Part shown: positions 16,635 through 28,300 of the stretch, one piece after another
Layout of the letters: the number at the start of each line of letters is the position of its first letter
How positions within the stretch are numbered: position 1 is the stretch's first letter
Assembly: GCA_963820965.1 (NCBI GenBank)
Contig: CAWGCC010000005.1
Span: 1-64,000 of the forward strand
DNA from: DATEDA01 sp963820965
GTDB lineage: Bacteria; Pseudomonadota; Gammaproteobacteria; Burkholderiales; SG8-39
Length of the DNA: 64,000 bases
Direction of reading: 5' to 3'
Position numbers and translations under genes: made by a program
The notes under the pieces: generated by a model
The model's database searches: none
What the model was told of the DNA's origin: nothing
The model's input: the letters and a program-made list of their open reading frames with translations, nothing else

Positions 16635-16920
16635 ACGAGCAAAGGGGGGAGAACGTCTTGACAACCGCTCTTGCGGAGAGCGCCTTATTGAACGGTGTCG
16701 CCAGTGCCGAATATCGCGCCCGCCTGCGGGCGGGCGCTGACAGGTGATCCTGACGACAGTCGATCAGAGAATCCCAACGGTCTCTCTTGGGTCGCTTGCG
16801 GCGGTTCGTCAGCCGTGCAAGGGAGAATCTAACCCCGAGGTCCTCCGTGCTCTGTCCGTAGCGCTCGCCCAGCGCAGGCGCGCGGGGCGCAGGCTGCGCG
16901 CCCGGGCGACCGGCAGCCGT
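16635..16920. other. Gap between convergent transcription units
   Basis: 286 bp between the hairpin and the end of the minus-strand Bug gene. I see no supported gene here; frames on both strands lack family signals. Confidence 0.3.
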
Positions 16921-17880
16921 TCACTCCGGCTGGAGTCCCGCCGCCTTCACGACCCGGACCGTGTTCGCGATGTCCTGCTCGAGAAATCGACGGAACTCCT
17001 CCGGCGAGCTCACGACTGCCTCCGCACCCTGCGCGGCGAAGCCCTCCTTCAGCGCCGCGCTCGCCGCCGCCTTCACGATCGCGGCGTGCAGCTTGTCGAG
17101 GACCGGCTTCGGCGTGGTTTTCGGCGCAAGCAGGCCCGCCCATCCGCTGTAGTCGTAGCCGGGCACCGTCTCGGCCACCGCGGGAATGTCGCCGAAGAGC
17201 GGCGCGCGCTGCGGCAGGCTGTGCGCGATCGCCCGCAAGCGTCCGGACTTCACGAGCGACATCGTGGCCGGTGCGGGCGCGATGGTCCAGTGCGATTCGC
17301 CGGCGACGACCGAGCCTACCGACGGGCCGCCGCCCTTGTACGGGACATGCAGCGACTCGAAGTCGCCCATCACCATCAGCAGCACGCCGCCGAGGTGGCT
17401 CGCCGCGCCCGGACCGGCCGAGGCCATGTTGACCTTGCCCTTGTTTGCCCGCGAGTACTCGATCAGGTCCTTGACGTTCGCGATCGGGAGCCCGGGATTC
17501 ACCACCAGCACGTTGGGCATGACCGCCACGAGCGACACGAACGCGAAGTCGTTCACCGGGTCGTACGGGATCTTCTTCTGCAGCAGCGGCGCGATCGACA
17601 TCCCGCTCGCTGAAGCGAAGAGCAGCGTGTAACCGTCCGCGTTGGCGGTCTTGCCCGTCTCGATCCCGATCGCCCCGGCGGCACCCGCGCGGTTCTCGAT
17701 CACGATGGTCTGCCCGAGCGCTTCGCCGAGCTGCACGGCGAGAAGGCGACCGACGGTATCGATCGAGCTGCCCGGCGCGTTGGGCATGATCAGCCGGATC
17801 GGGCGCGTGGGGTAGTCCTGCGCCGCCGCCGGCGTCGCAGCAAGCGCGAGCGCAAGGGCGGCACCACGGAGGAGCCTCAT
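16921..17880 (-). CDS. Bug-family (TctC) periplasmic solute-binding receptor
   Basis: Fourth Bug receptor, 319 residues. ATG at 17880 gives the signal peptide MRLLRGAALALALAATPAAAQ and then DYPTRPIRLIMPNAPGS. Motifs include IENRAGAAGAIG, LHVPYKGGGPSVGSV and DIPAVAETVPGYDYSG. Its start codon shares one base with the stop of the VOC dioxygenase gene (TGATG), so translation is coupled. It is the last gene of the azlC-azlD-VOC-Bug block. The coupling suggests that the receptor ligand is, or leads to, an aromatic substrate of the dioxygenase. Confidence 0.92.
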   Translation of the reverse strand: MRLLRGAALALALAATPAAAQDYPTRPIRLIMPNAPGSSIDTVGRLLAVQLGEALGQTIVIENRAGAAGAIGIETGKTANADGYTLLFASASGMSIAPLLQKKIPYDPVNDFAFVSLVAVMPNVLVVNPGLPIANVKDLIEYSRANKGKVNMASAGPGAASHLGGVLLMVMGDFESLHVPYKGGGPSVGSVVAGESHWTIAPAPATMSLVKSGRLRAIAHSLPQRAPLFGDIPAVAETVPGYDYSGWAGLLAPKTTPKPVLDKLHAAIVKAAASAALKEGFAAQGAEAVVSSPEEFRRFLEQDIANTVRVVKAAGLQPE

Positions 17881-18758
17881 CACGCGCTCGCTGCGCGGAA
17901 GCGGAACGTCCGTTCGGCCTCGCCGAGACGCGCGTTGTCCCGCGACGAGACGCCCCAGTGGTCGATGCGGTTCGGCGGCCACTTCCAGTCCTCGGGCGCG
18001 CCGACCCGGTACGAATCGTCCACCTGCTGCACCTCGGCGGTGTATTCCATGCTCGCGCCGAACGGCGTGATGAAGTACGCGAAGACGTTGTTTCCCGGCC
18101 CGTGCCGCCCGGGTCCCCAGGCGGGCTGGAGGCCGAGGTCGCGCAGCCGTCCGATGTTCTTCATGACCGCGTCGATGTCGGTCATCTCGAACGCGATATG
18201 GTTGAGCGACGACATTTCCGCGTCCACGAACGCGAGCGCATGATGCGAACGGTTGCAGCGGACGAACGTCATGATCCTCGTCCGATCGGCGAGCTTGAAG
18301 CCGAGCGCGTCGATCGCGAACTTCGCGCAGGCCTCGCGCCCGAGCGCGTTCAGCACGACGTGGGTCAGCTGGATCGGCTTGTCGCGGTCGGCGAGCGGCT
18401 CGGCGCGGACGCCCTCGGTGACAAAGCGGTACCGCTGGCCCTCGGCGCCGCGGACGGTGAAGCCGCCGCCGCCGCCGGGATCGTCGAACTCAGCCACGCG
18501 TGCGGGCGCGGGAACGGTCGCGGCGACGATCCGGGCGTGCAGTGCGTCGAGCTCGCCTGCCGAGCCGGTGAACGTGACGGAAGAAATCGCCGGCGCCGGC
18601 GCCTCGGTGAGCGCCAGGAGATACGGGTGATCGCCGGTGCCGCGGAGGTATGTCGTCCGCGAGCGCCGGCCGGCAGGGAAGAGTCCCCAGACATCGCGCA
18701 TGAACTCGACCGCCGCGGCGCTGTCGGTCACCTCGAGCTCGACGCTGCGCAGTCTCAT
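17880..18758 (-). CDS. VOC-family protein, probable type I extradiol dioxygenase
   Basis: A 292-residue two-module vicinal-oxygen-chelate protein. The C-terminal module carries a likely metal triad: His in IQLTHVVLN, His in SLNHIAFEM, and Glu in GASMEYTAE. The ring-cleavage-type loop WGPGRHGPGNNVFAYF lies between them. The N-terminal module (MRLRSVELEVTDSAAAVEFMRDVWGL) has no triad, as usual. It probably cleaves a catechol-like ring using Fe(II) and O2; a glyoxalase-type role is less likely. It follows azlD by 35 nt and is coupled to the Bug gene. Confidence 0.85.
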   Translation of the reverse strand: MRLRSVELEVTDSAAAVEFMRDVWGLFPAGRRSRTTYLRGTGDHPYLLALTEAPAPAISSVTFTGSAGELDALHARIVAATVPAPARVAEFDDPGGGGGFTVRGAEGQRYRFVTEGVRAEPLADRDKPIQLTHVVLNALGREACAKFAIDALGFKLADRTRIMTFVRCNRSHHALAFVDAEMSSLNHIAFEMTDIDAVMKNIGRLRDLGLQPAWGPGRHGPGNNVFAYFITPFGASMEYTAEVQQVDDSYRVGAPEDWKWPPNRIDHWGVSSRDNARLGEAERTFRFRAASA

Positions 18759-18793
18759 GCCAAGGCTCCTGCGAGATCCGAACGGCGATTATG

Positions 18794-19120
18794 TCAGACG
18801 AGGTAGCGCCCGGCGAGATGAAGCGCCGCCATGCCGACGACGATCGTCGCGAGCGTGCTGCGCGTCCGCCAGGCCACCGGTGCCGCGACGAGCGCGGCGA
18901 CGAGGTTCGAGTTGTCGAGGCCGAGGCGGAGCGTACCGTCCGGAAACGCGAGCGCCGGGACGAGTAGTGCCGTGAAGACGGCGGCCGGCACGAAGCGCAG
19001 CGCACGCTGCGCGGCGCGCGGCACCTCGAGATGAGCGAGGAACACGATGAACGAGCCGCGCGCGCCGAAGCTCGTCGCCGCGAGGCCCAGAATCAGCAGC
19101 CAGGCGGTCAGCGCGTCCAT
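18794..19120 (-). CDS. azlD: AzlD-family branched-chain amino acid transport subunit
   Basis: A 108-residue membrane protein with about four hydrophobic segments (LTAWLLILGLAATSF, ALRFVPAAVFTALLVPALAF, LVAALVAAPVAW, TIVVGMAALHLAG). It is the small partner of AzlC in LIV-E-type exporters of branched-chain amino acids. ATG 19120 overlaps the azlC stop by 13 nt. The substrate is inferred from the family; nearby genes do not support amino-acid metabolism specifically. Confidence 0.88.
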   Translation of the reverse strand: MDALTAWLLILGLAATSFGARGSFIVFLAHLEVPRAAQRALRFVPAAVFTALLVPALAFPDGTLRLGLDNSNLVAALVAAPVAWRTRSTLATIVVGMAALHLAGRYLV

Positions 19121-19791
19121 CGCTCCCACACGATCCCGGCCGCGATGCCGACCGCCACGGCGACGATGAGTCCGAGCCGGAACGGCAGGTGATGGGCGAA
19201 GATTGCGGTGACGCCGGAGGCGGCCGCTGCGGCCGCCAGCGCCCGGTCCCTGATCACCGCGATGGCGAGCGCGAGGAACGTGAGCGTCACCACGAACTCG
19301 AGATGCCAGCCCTCCGGGACACGTGCGCCGACCGCTATGCCCGCGAGCGTGCCGACCTGCCAGGCGACCCAGATCGCGCTGCACGCGCCGAGCAGGTACT
19401 CCACCTTGCGCCCCGTGTCCGGAGCGCCGGAATAGCGCGCGGCAAAGTGGGCGTAGCCGTTGTCCGAGAGGAGGTAGGACAGTGCGAGCTTGCGGCGCTG
19501 CGAGTCGCCGGCGACGTGCGGCGCGACCGCGAGGCTGTAGAGCACGAACCGCAGGTTGAGAATGAGCCCCGCGAACAGGATGATCGGCAGCGGCGCCCCC
19601 GCGGCGTAGAGCTGGAGCGCTGCGAGCTGGGCGGTGCCGGCGTAGACGACGGCCGACATCACGAGGGCGAGCCAGGGCGCGAGGCCGGCGCCGACCATGG
19701 CGACGCCGGTAATCACCCCGAACGCGACGACGCCGGGGACAACCGGCAGGCACGCGCGCGCGCCGGCAAGAAAGTCCTTGGAGAGATGCAA
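19108..19791 (-). CDS. azlC: AzlC-family branched-chain amino acid permease
   Basis: A polytopic inner-membrane protein, large subunit of the AzlCD exporter. It shows the family motifs ACLPVVPGVVAFGVITG, AGTAQLAALQL and NLRFVLYSLAVAPH. No ATG fits the N-terminus. The best start is TTG at 19791, giving HLSKDFLAGARA and 227 residues, the normal family length. A long open frame continues upstream, antisense to htpG, and is a shadow. The start lies about 105 nt from the divergent htpG start. Confidence 0.85.
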   Translation of the reverse strand: MHLSKDFLAGARACLPVVPGVVAFGVITGVAMVGAGLAPWLALVMSAVVYAGTAQLAALQLYAAGAPLPIILFAGLILNLRFVLYSLAVAPHVAGDSQRRKLALSYLLSDNGYAHFAARYSGAPDTGRKVEYLLGACSAIWVAWQVGTLAGIAVGARVPEGWHLEFVVTLTFLALAIAVIRDRALAAAAAASGVTAIFAHHLPFRLGLIVAVAVGIAAGIVWERWTR

Positions 19792-19896
19792 GGGCAGGGG
19801 GGATCCAGGGCGGCGCGGATTGTACTCGCCGGGGGCTTGATGCGCGATACTCGCGCCCCTATCTCCCCAACTTCGAACTCCGACCCCAGGCGACCC

Positions 19897-21822
<1,926 letters not shown>

Positions 21823-21842
21823 GCGCCGGCGTCTCGCCGGTT

Positions 21843-21874
21843 GATTCAAAAGGGGCCACAGCCCCTTTTGAATC
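21843..21874 (+). terminator. Perfect 14-bp hairpin downstream of htpG
   Basis: GATTCAAAAGGGGC and its exact complement flank a CACA tetraloop, 20 nt after the htpG stop. The stem places four T's in its 3' arm (GCCCCTTTTGAATC). It is probably the htpG terminator. Confidence 0.7.
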
Positions 21875-21885
21875 CCCAATCCCAG

Positions 21886-21961
21886 TGACGCAAAACGCGG
21901 CCTTCGCTCCGGCGAAGACCGCGCGCGTCGGTTCTTGATACTGCGGGGGCGTTTTGCATCA
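21886..21961. other. Nested inverted-repeat structure
   Basis: An outer arm TGACGCAAAACGC (21886-21898) pairs, with one mismatch, with GCGTTTTGCATCA (21949-21961). It encloses an inner hairpin around GCGGCCTTCGC/GGCGAAGACCGC (21896-21922). It lies just before the HDAC gene and could be a second terminator, a 5'-UTR structure or an old repeat. Function unknown. Confidence 0.45.
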
Positions 21962-21979
21962 CGCTGCTAGACTCCACCC

Positions 21980-22876
21980 GTGCGGATCTTCTACTCCGAC
22001 CATTACGTCCTCCCGCTTCCGCCCGGCCACCGCTTTCCGATGAGCAAGTACGCGCGCCTGCGGGCGCGCGTGCTCGAGAGCGAGCTTGCGGCGATCGCGC
22101 ACGTCGCGCCCGCCGCGCGCGACGAGGAGATCCTGCTCACGCACTGTTCCGGCTATCTCGCCCGGGTCGTAACCGGCGGGCTGAGCGCGGCCGAGCAGCG
22201 CGCGATCGGCTTTCCATGGACGCCGCAGATGGTCGAGCGCTCGCGGCGCACGAGTGGCGCGACGGTGGCTGCGGCGCGCGCCGCGCTCGAGGACGGCGTG
22301 GCGGTGAACCTCGCCGGTGGCACCCACCACGCGTTCCGCGACCGCGGCGAGGGTTTCTGCGTGCTGAACGACAGCGCGATTGCCGCGCGCGTCCTGCAGG
22401 CCGAGGGCCTGGTCGAGCGGGTCGCGGTGATCGATTGCGACGTCCACCAGGGGAACGGCACCGCGTCGATCTTCCGCGACGATGCGACCGTTTTCACGTT
22501 CTCGATCCACGGCGCGAACAACTTTCCGTTCGCGAAGGAGACGAGCGATCTAGACGTCGAGCTCGCCGACGGGACGGGCGATCGAGATTACCTCGATGCG
22601 CTGGAGCGCGGACTGCGCATGGCGCTCGCTCGCGCGCGAGCGGACCTCGCGATCTACCTTGCCGGTGCCGATCCGTACTACGACGACCGCCTCGGCCGGC
22701 TCGCGCTCACGAAGCAGGGACTGCTCGAGCGCGACCGGCTCGTGCTCGGCCAGTGCGGGACGCTCGGTATCCCGGTCGCGGTGACCATGGCCGGCGGGTA
22801 CGCGCAAAACATCGACGATACTGTCGAGATCCACGCCCACACGGTCGAGACGGCGGCGTGGTTCGCCGGCGGTTGA
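21980..22876 (+). CDS. HDAC-superfamily deacetylase (acetoin utilization-like)
   Basis: A 298-residue zinc deacetylase of the class II bacterial HDAC/AcuC/acetylpolyamine amidohydrolase type. It starts at GTG 21980. Active-site features are His116-His117 in GGTHHAF, the zinc ligands Asp154 and His156 in DCDVHQGNG, Asp231 in GADPYYDD, and the Tyr of MAGGYAQN. N-terminal FYSDHYVLPLPPGHRFPMSKY is the family opening. The substrate may be acetyl-lysine or an acetylated amine. It is convergent with the peroxiredoxin gene. Confidence 0.92.
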   Translation: MRIFYSDHYVLPLPPGHRFPMSKYARLRARVLESELAAIAHVAPAARDEEILLTHCSGYLARVVTGGLSAAEQRAIGFPWTPQMVERSRRTSGATVAAARAALEDGVAVNLAGGTHHAFRDRGEGFCVLNDSAIAARVLQAEGLVERVAVIDCDVHQGNGTASIFRDDATVFTFSIHGANNFPFAKETSDLDVELADGTGDRDYLDALERGLRMALARARADLAIYLAGADPYYDDRLGRLALTKQGLLERDRLVLGQCGTLGIPVAVTMAGGYAQNIDDTVEIHAHTVETAAWFAGG

Positions 22877-22893
22877 GCCTCGCGCCGCGCGGG

Positions 22894-23397
22894 CTACAGC
22901 TGCGCGAGCATCTTCTCCGCGCCTGAGACCTCGAACTTGCCCGGGGCCTCGACGTTCACCGTCTTCACCACGCCGTCCTCGACGAGCATCGAGTAGCGCT
23001 TGGAACGTACCCCCATGTTGCGCGCGGTGAGGTCGAGCTCGAGCCCCAGCTTCTTCGTGTACTCGCCGTTACCGTCGGCCATCATGCGGACCTTGCCGCC
23101 GGACTTCTGGTCGCGCATCCACGCCGCCATCACAAACGCGTCGTTGACCGAGATGCACCAAATCTCGTCGACGCCCTTCTTCCTGAGCGCGTCGAAGTTC
23201 GCCACGTAGCCCGGGACGTGCTGCGCCGAGCAGGTCGGGGTGAACGCGCCCGGGAGCCCGAAGATCACGATCTTCTTGCCCTTCAGGAGCTCCTGGACGC
23301 TCAAGTCATACGGGTTCACCGGGCAGCCCTGCGGGTCGAACTCGACGGTCTCGGTGAGACGGCCTTCGGGCAGGCGGTCGCCGACCTTGATGGTCAT
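22894..23397 (-). CDS. Peroxiredoxin (Prx5 type)
   Basis: A 167-residue thiol peroxidase that reduces H2O2 and alkyl peroxides. The peroxidatic Cys56 lies in LPGAFTPTCSAQHVPGY, the Prx5 signature. The resolving region has DEIWCISVNDAFVMAAW. It ends RYSMLVEDGVVKTVNVE, standard for the family, with no fused glutaredoxin. It is divergent from the GspE-like ATPase gene. Confidence 0.95.
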   Translation of the reverse strand: MTIKVGDRLPEGRLTETVEFDPQGCPVNPYDLSVQELLKGKKIVIFGLPGAFTPTCSAQHVPGYVANFDALRKKGVDEIWCISVNDAFVMAAWMRDQKSGGKVRMMADGNGEYTKKLGLELDLTARNMGVRSKRYSMLVEDGVVKTVNVEAPGKFEVSGAEKMLAQL

Positions 23398-23486
23398 GGA
23401 TGACTCCTCGCTTTGGGACGGGGAGCCCGAGGATGGCGGACTTCGGCGGCGAAGTCAAAACGTCACGAGAAACCGGCTTGAAGCCG

Positions 23487-23515
23487 TTGAGGCACAAGGG
23501 CTTTGTGGCTATAGT
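23487..23515 (+). promoter_or_regulatory. Sigma-70-like promoter for the ATPase gene
   Basis: TTGAGG (23487-23492) and TATAGT (23510-23515) are separated by exactly 17 bp. A transcript starting near 23522 would reach the ATG at 23541 with GGAG (23528-23531) 9 nt before it. This excludes the much earlier in-frame ATG at 23400. Confidence 0.6.
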
Positions 23516-23540
23516 GATTCGTTCCCCGGAGATGCCCTGC

Positions 23541-25346
23541 ATGCTGGTTGCCGCCCTGTCGAACGAAGAGCGCCGCCTGACATTGGCCGAAGTGGTGAAC
23601 GCCCTCGTCGCCGACGGGCTGGTGCCGCGCGAGGAGGCCGAGCGGCTCGTCCACGACCGCCGCGCCCACAAGGCGGGCTCGATTCACCCGCTGGTCGCGA
23701 TCGCCGAACAGAAATGGCGCTCGAGCGCGCCGCCGCACCGGCTGCTCACGCTCGAGGCGCTGACCGAGTGGTACGCGGCCAGGGCCGAGCTCGCCTACTA
23801 TCACGTCGATCCGCTCAAGATCAACTTCGCCGGCGTGACCGAGATCATGTCGAGCGCCTACGCCGAGCGCTTCAAGATCCTGCCGGTCGAGGTCAACCAG
23901 AAGCGGGCGGTGATCGCCACCGCCGAGCCCTATGTCCGCGAGTGGGAGGCCGAGCTCCGCCGCGTCCACCGCGTCGAGATCGAGCGCGTGTTCGCGAACC
24001 CGCTCGACATCCAGCGCTACATCGTCGAGTTCTACAACCTCGCAAAATCGGTCAAGGGGGCGAAAGGCACCGCCGAGGCGCGGTCCGGGCTGTCGAACTT
24101 CGAGCAGCTGGTGGAGCTCGGGAGGGCGAACCGCCAGCTCGACGCGAACGACCAGCACATCGTCAACATCGTCGACTGGCTGTGGCAGTATGCCTTCGAC
24201 CAGCGCGCGAGCGACATCCACATCGAGCCGCGCCGCGAGGTCGGCAAGGTCCGCTTCCGGATCGACGGCGTGTTGCACGACGTCTATCAGCTGCCGGCGC
24301 CGGTCATCGCCGCGATGACGAGCCGCATCAAGATCCTCGGCCGCATGGACGTGGTCGAGAAGCGCCGCCCCCAGGACGGCCGCATCAAGACGCGCACGGC
24401 GGACGGCCAGGAGGTGGAGCTCAGGCTCTCGACCTTGCCCACCGCCTTCGGCGAAAAGTTGGTGATGCGGATCTTCGACCCGGAGGTGCTGGTCAAGGAT
24501 TTCACGGAGCTCGGCTTCTCCGACGAGGACAAGGCGCGGTGGGGCGAGATGACGAGGAAGCCGCATGGCATCATCCTCGTCACCGGCCCCACCGGGTCGG
24601 GCAAGACGACGACGCTGTACTCGACCTTGAAGACGCTAGCGACGAACGACGTGAACGTCTGCACGATCGAGGACCCGATCGAGATGATCGAGCCGTCGTT
24701 CAACCAGATGCAGGTGCAGGGCGCGATCGATCTCAACTTCCCCGAGGGGGTGCGCGCGCTGATGCGGCAGGACCCGGACATCATCATGATCGGCGAGGTG
24801 CGCGACCTCCAGACCGCCGAGATGGCGATCCAGGCGGCGCTCACCGGGCACCTCGTCCTGTCCACCTTGCACACGAACGACGCCGCGAGCGCGGTGACGC
24901 GGATGCTCGACCTCGGCGTGCCGGCCTATCTCCTCAATGCGACCGTGCTCGGGGTCATGGCGCAGCGGCTCGTGCGCACCCTCTGCCAGGATTGCAGGCA
25001 CAAGGTACCGTACGGCGACGACCGCGGCGACGACGTTGCGTGGGAAGAGCTGGTGAGGCCGTGGAAGGCACGGCGGCCGAACCGCATCTACAAGCCGGTG
25101 GGCTGCCTCGAGTGCCGGATGACGGGGTTCCGCGGGCGGAGCGGCATCTACGAAGTGATGCTGCTCACGCCGGCGATCAAGCGCCTCATCGGTACCACGC
25201 CGGATCTCGGCAGGATCCGCGAGCAGGCCTACAAGGACGGCATGAAGTCGCTGCGGATCAGCGGCGCGATGAAAGTGGCCACCGGCGTGACGACCTTCGA
25301 GGAAGTGCTGAAGGTCGCGCCGCCGCATCAGCACGAAGGGGCGTGA
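23541..25346 (+). CDS. GspE/PilB/MshE-family secretion-type ATPase
   Basis: A cytoplasmic hexameric ATPase that powers type II secretion or type IV pilus assembly. About 601 residues from ATG 23541 (ATG 23532 is possible). The N-terminal region resembles a T2SSE_N/MshEN domain. The core has DQRASDIHIEPRR, VEKRRPQDGRI, Walker A GPTGSGKTTTLYS, Walker B IMIGEVRD, and the His box TGHLVLSTLHTNDA. A zinc-binding insert has CQDCRH and CLECRMTGFRGRSGIYE. No pilin, GspF or GspD genes are nearby. It is 10 nt upstream of a c-di-GMP enzyme gene, suggesting co-expression and possible c-di-GMP control. Confidence 0.92.
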   Translation: MLVAALSNEERRLTLAEVVNALVADGLVPREEAERLVHDRRAHKAGSIHPLVAIAEQKWRSSAPPHRLLTLEALTEWYAARAELAYYHVDPLKINFAGVTEIMSSAYAERFKILPVEVNQKRAVIATAEPYVREWEAELRRVHRVEIERVFANPLDIQRYIVEFYNLAKSVKGAKGTAEARSGLSNFEQLVELGRANRQLDANDQHIVNIVDWLWQYAFDQRASDIHIEPRREVGKVRFRIDGVLHDVYQLPAPVIAAMTSRIKILGRMDVVEKRRPQDGRIKTRTADGQEVELRLSTLPTAFGEKLVMRIFDPEVLVKDFTELGFSDEDKARWGEMTRKPHGIILVTGPTGSGKTTTLYSTLKTLATNDVNVCTIEDPIEMIEPSFNQMQVQGAIDLNFPEGVRALMRQDPDIIMIGEVRDLQTAEMAIQAALTGHLVLSTLHTNDAASAVTRMLDLGVPAYLLNATVLGVMAQRLVRTLCQDCRHKVPYGDDRGDDVAWEELVRPWKARRPNRIYKPVGCLECRMTGFRGRSGIYEVMLLTPAIKRLIGTTPDLGRIREQAYKDGMKSLRISGAMKVATGVTTFEEVLKVAPPHQHEGA

Positions 25347-25356
25347 GACGGTCCCG

Positions 25357-28300
25357 ATGCATATCGCAGCGCGCGATATCGTCCCCAACCTGATCCTGGC
25401 CGCCGCGTACTTCGCGGGCGCCGAGGTCGGGTTCGCGTTCGCGCTCTTCGGGGCGAACGTCTCGCTCGTCTGGCCCGCTTCCGGCGTCGCGGTGGCTGCG
25501 CTCGTGCTCTACGGACTGCGGCTCTTCCCGGGCGTTGCCGTGGGCGCGTTCGTCGCCAATCTCTCGCAAGGCGTGCCGGGGTTCACCGCGGCGGGAATCG
25601 CACTTGGGAGCACGCTCGCCGCCGTTGCGGCGGCGTGGCTGCTCGCGCGATCGGGCGCCGATGACGACGACCGGTTCGATGTCGGGCTCGCGCGGGTGCG
25701 CGACGTCCTGCGGTTGATGTTCCCGGCGGCGCTCGGCACACCGGTGATCGCGGCCGGGATCGGCGTGGCGGCGCTCGCGCAAGGCCAGCTCATCGAGTCG
25801 GACCAGTGGCTCCGTGCAGCACTCGTGTGGTGGGCCGGAGATGCGCTCGGAGTGATGCTGATCGCACCGCTCGTGCTTGCCTGGGCGCGCGATCTCCGGC
25901 CCCGCATGGCCGTCGCCGAGGCGCTTGCCCATGCGGCGCTCATCGCCGCGGTCCTGTTCGCCGGCGCGGTCGTGCTGGCGGCCTATCTGCCCCGGGACCG
26001 GACCGAGATCCTCGCCGCCTTCGTGCTGTTTCCGCTCGCCGTGTGGCCGGCGGTGCGCTTCCCGATGCGGGAGGTCGCCACCTTCAATGTCGCCCTGGCG
26101 GCGCTCGTCATCGGCGCCGCGTGGTTCGGGGCCGGGCCGTTCGTCGGCGGCGCGGACCCCGCGGACCTCGTCGCGACCGTCGGGTTGCTCGCGTCGGCCA
26201 CGCTCACGACGCTCCTGCTCTGCGCGCTCAGCACCGAACGCCGCCGGGCGGCCGAGCGCATGCGGCAGAGCGAAGAGCGCTTCCGCAGCCTAACCAAGCT
26301 CTCGGCCGACTGGTACTGGGAGCAGGACGAGGAGTTCCGGTTCACCGAGATCTCGCCCGCTTTCCGGACCGCGACCACGTCCGAGCCGTCCGAGTCCCTC
26401 GGCAAGCGCCGGTGGGAGCTGCCGTTCGAGGGCCCCGACACGCCCGCATGGGACGAGCACCGGCGGCAGCTCGAGGCGCATGAGCCCTTCCGTGACTTCC
26501 TGCGGGTGCGGCGCGGCACCGACGATCGCCTTCGCTACGCGCTCACCAGCGGCGAGCCGATCTTCGACGAGTCCGGAAAGTTCCGCGGCTACCGCGGCGT
26601 CGGGCGCGACATCACCGCGCAGATGGAGGCCGAGAGCGCGCTCCGCGAGTCGCGTGAGCTGTTCGCGCGCATCTTCAGCTCGAGCCCGAATCCGATGCTG
26701 ATCAGCCACATCGCCGACAACCGCGTGGTCGAGGTGAACGACGCGTGGTGCGCGTTCTTCGGGCGCGAGCGCGGCGAGATCGTCGGCCGGACGCTGGAGG
26801 CGATCGACGTGCTCGTGGAGCCGGCCGAGCGCGTGCGGATCAACGCCCTGCTACGCGCGCGGGGGGCGACGCGCAATTTCGAGCTCAAGGTGCGGGCGCG
26901 CGGCGGCGAGGTGCGCGAAGCGCTGCTCGCGGCGGAGCTGGTCGACCTCGCCGGCGAGCGGTGCGCGATCTCGACGCTCACCGACGTCACCGAGCGCAAC
27001 CGCGCGCTCGCCGAGCTGCGCGCCTCGCGCGAGCGGCTGGAGCGGATGTTCCGCGGGAGCCCGCTGCCGATCGCGATCTCGGGCATCGAGGACGGCGCGG
27101 TGATCGACGTGAACGACGCCTGGGCGAGAACCTACGGCTACTCGCGCGAGGCGATCCTCGGCCGCAACTTCGTCGAGCTCGGCCTGTGGGTCGACGTCGA
27201 GTCGCGCCGCCGGATGCGCGACCAGCTGCTGGCGAACGGGGCGGTGCGCAACTTCGAGGTCCGCTGGCGCAAGAGCTCGGGGGAGATCGCCGAAGTACTG
27301 ATGTCCGCCGACGTGATCGAGCTGGACGGCGCGCCGGTGATGCTGTCGGCGGGGCTCGACATCACCGAGCGCAACACCGCCGAGCGGCGCCTGCGCGATT
27401 CGGAGGCGCGCTTTTCCAAGATCTTCCACTCGAGCCCGGTTCCGGTTGCGATGAGCCGCCTCGGGGACGGCACGTTCCTGGAGGTGAACGACACCTGCTC
27501 GAAGTGGTTCGGGTGGTCGCGCGACGAAGCGATCGGCAGGACCTCGCTCGAGCTCGGCATCTGGACCCACTCGGGCGACCGGGACGAGTTCGTGCGGATG
27601 CTGCAGGCCGGGATGGGCGTGCGCAACATGGAGTGCCGGTTCCGCAAGCGCTCGGGCGAGCTCGCCGACGTGCTGCTATCCGCCGACGTGCTCGAGCTCG
27701 CCGGCGAAGCCTGCGTCGTGACCTCGGTGATGGACATCACCGAGCGCAAGCAGGCCGAGCGCCAGCTGCGCGAGTCGGAGCGGCGGTTCCGCGACTTCGC
27801 CGAGGCGGCGGGCGAGTACGTCTGGGAGCTCGACGTCGACGGGCGCTACACGTTCCTGTCGCGGCGCGTCGAGCAGGTGCTCGGCTACACCCCCGACGAG
27901 CTGCTCGGGCGCAAGCCCACCGAGCTGATGCCGCCGGGCGAGGCCGAGCGCGTCCGCGACTGGCTCGTCCAGCTCATGCGCTCGCGCGAAGCGTTCCGCA
28001 ACATCGAGCACCGGTCGATGAGCCGCTCCGGCAGCCAGGTGTGGCAGCTCGTGAGCGGCGTGCCGATCCTGGACGGCGAGGGCCGGTTCGTTGGCTTCCG
28101 CGGCACCGCGCTCGACATCACGGAGCGCAAACAGGCCGAGTCGCGGATCGCGGAGCTCGCCACGCGCGACCCGCTCACCGGGCTGCCGAACCGGCTGCTG
28201 CTCTCCGACCGGCTCGCGCGGGGCATAGCGGCCGCGCAGCGCGAGGGCGCGCTGCTCGCGGTGATGTTCGTCGACCTCGACCACTTCAAGCGTATCAACG

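Noticed and set aside
23400..23540. Longer N-terminus for the GspE-like ATPase from ATG 23400
   Set aside because: It would start upstream of the TTGAGG-17-TATAGT promoter and overlap the divergent peroxiredoxin leader.
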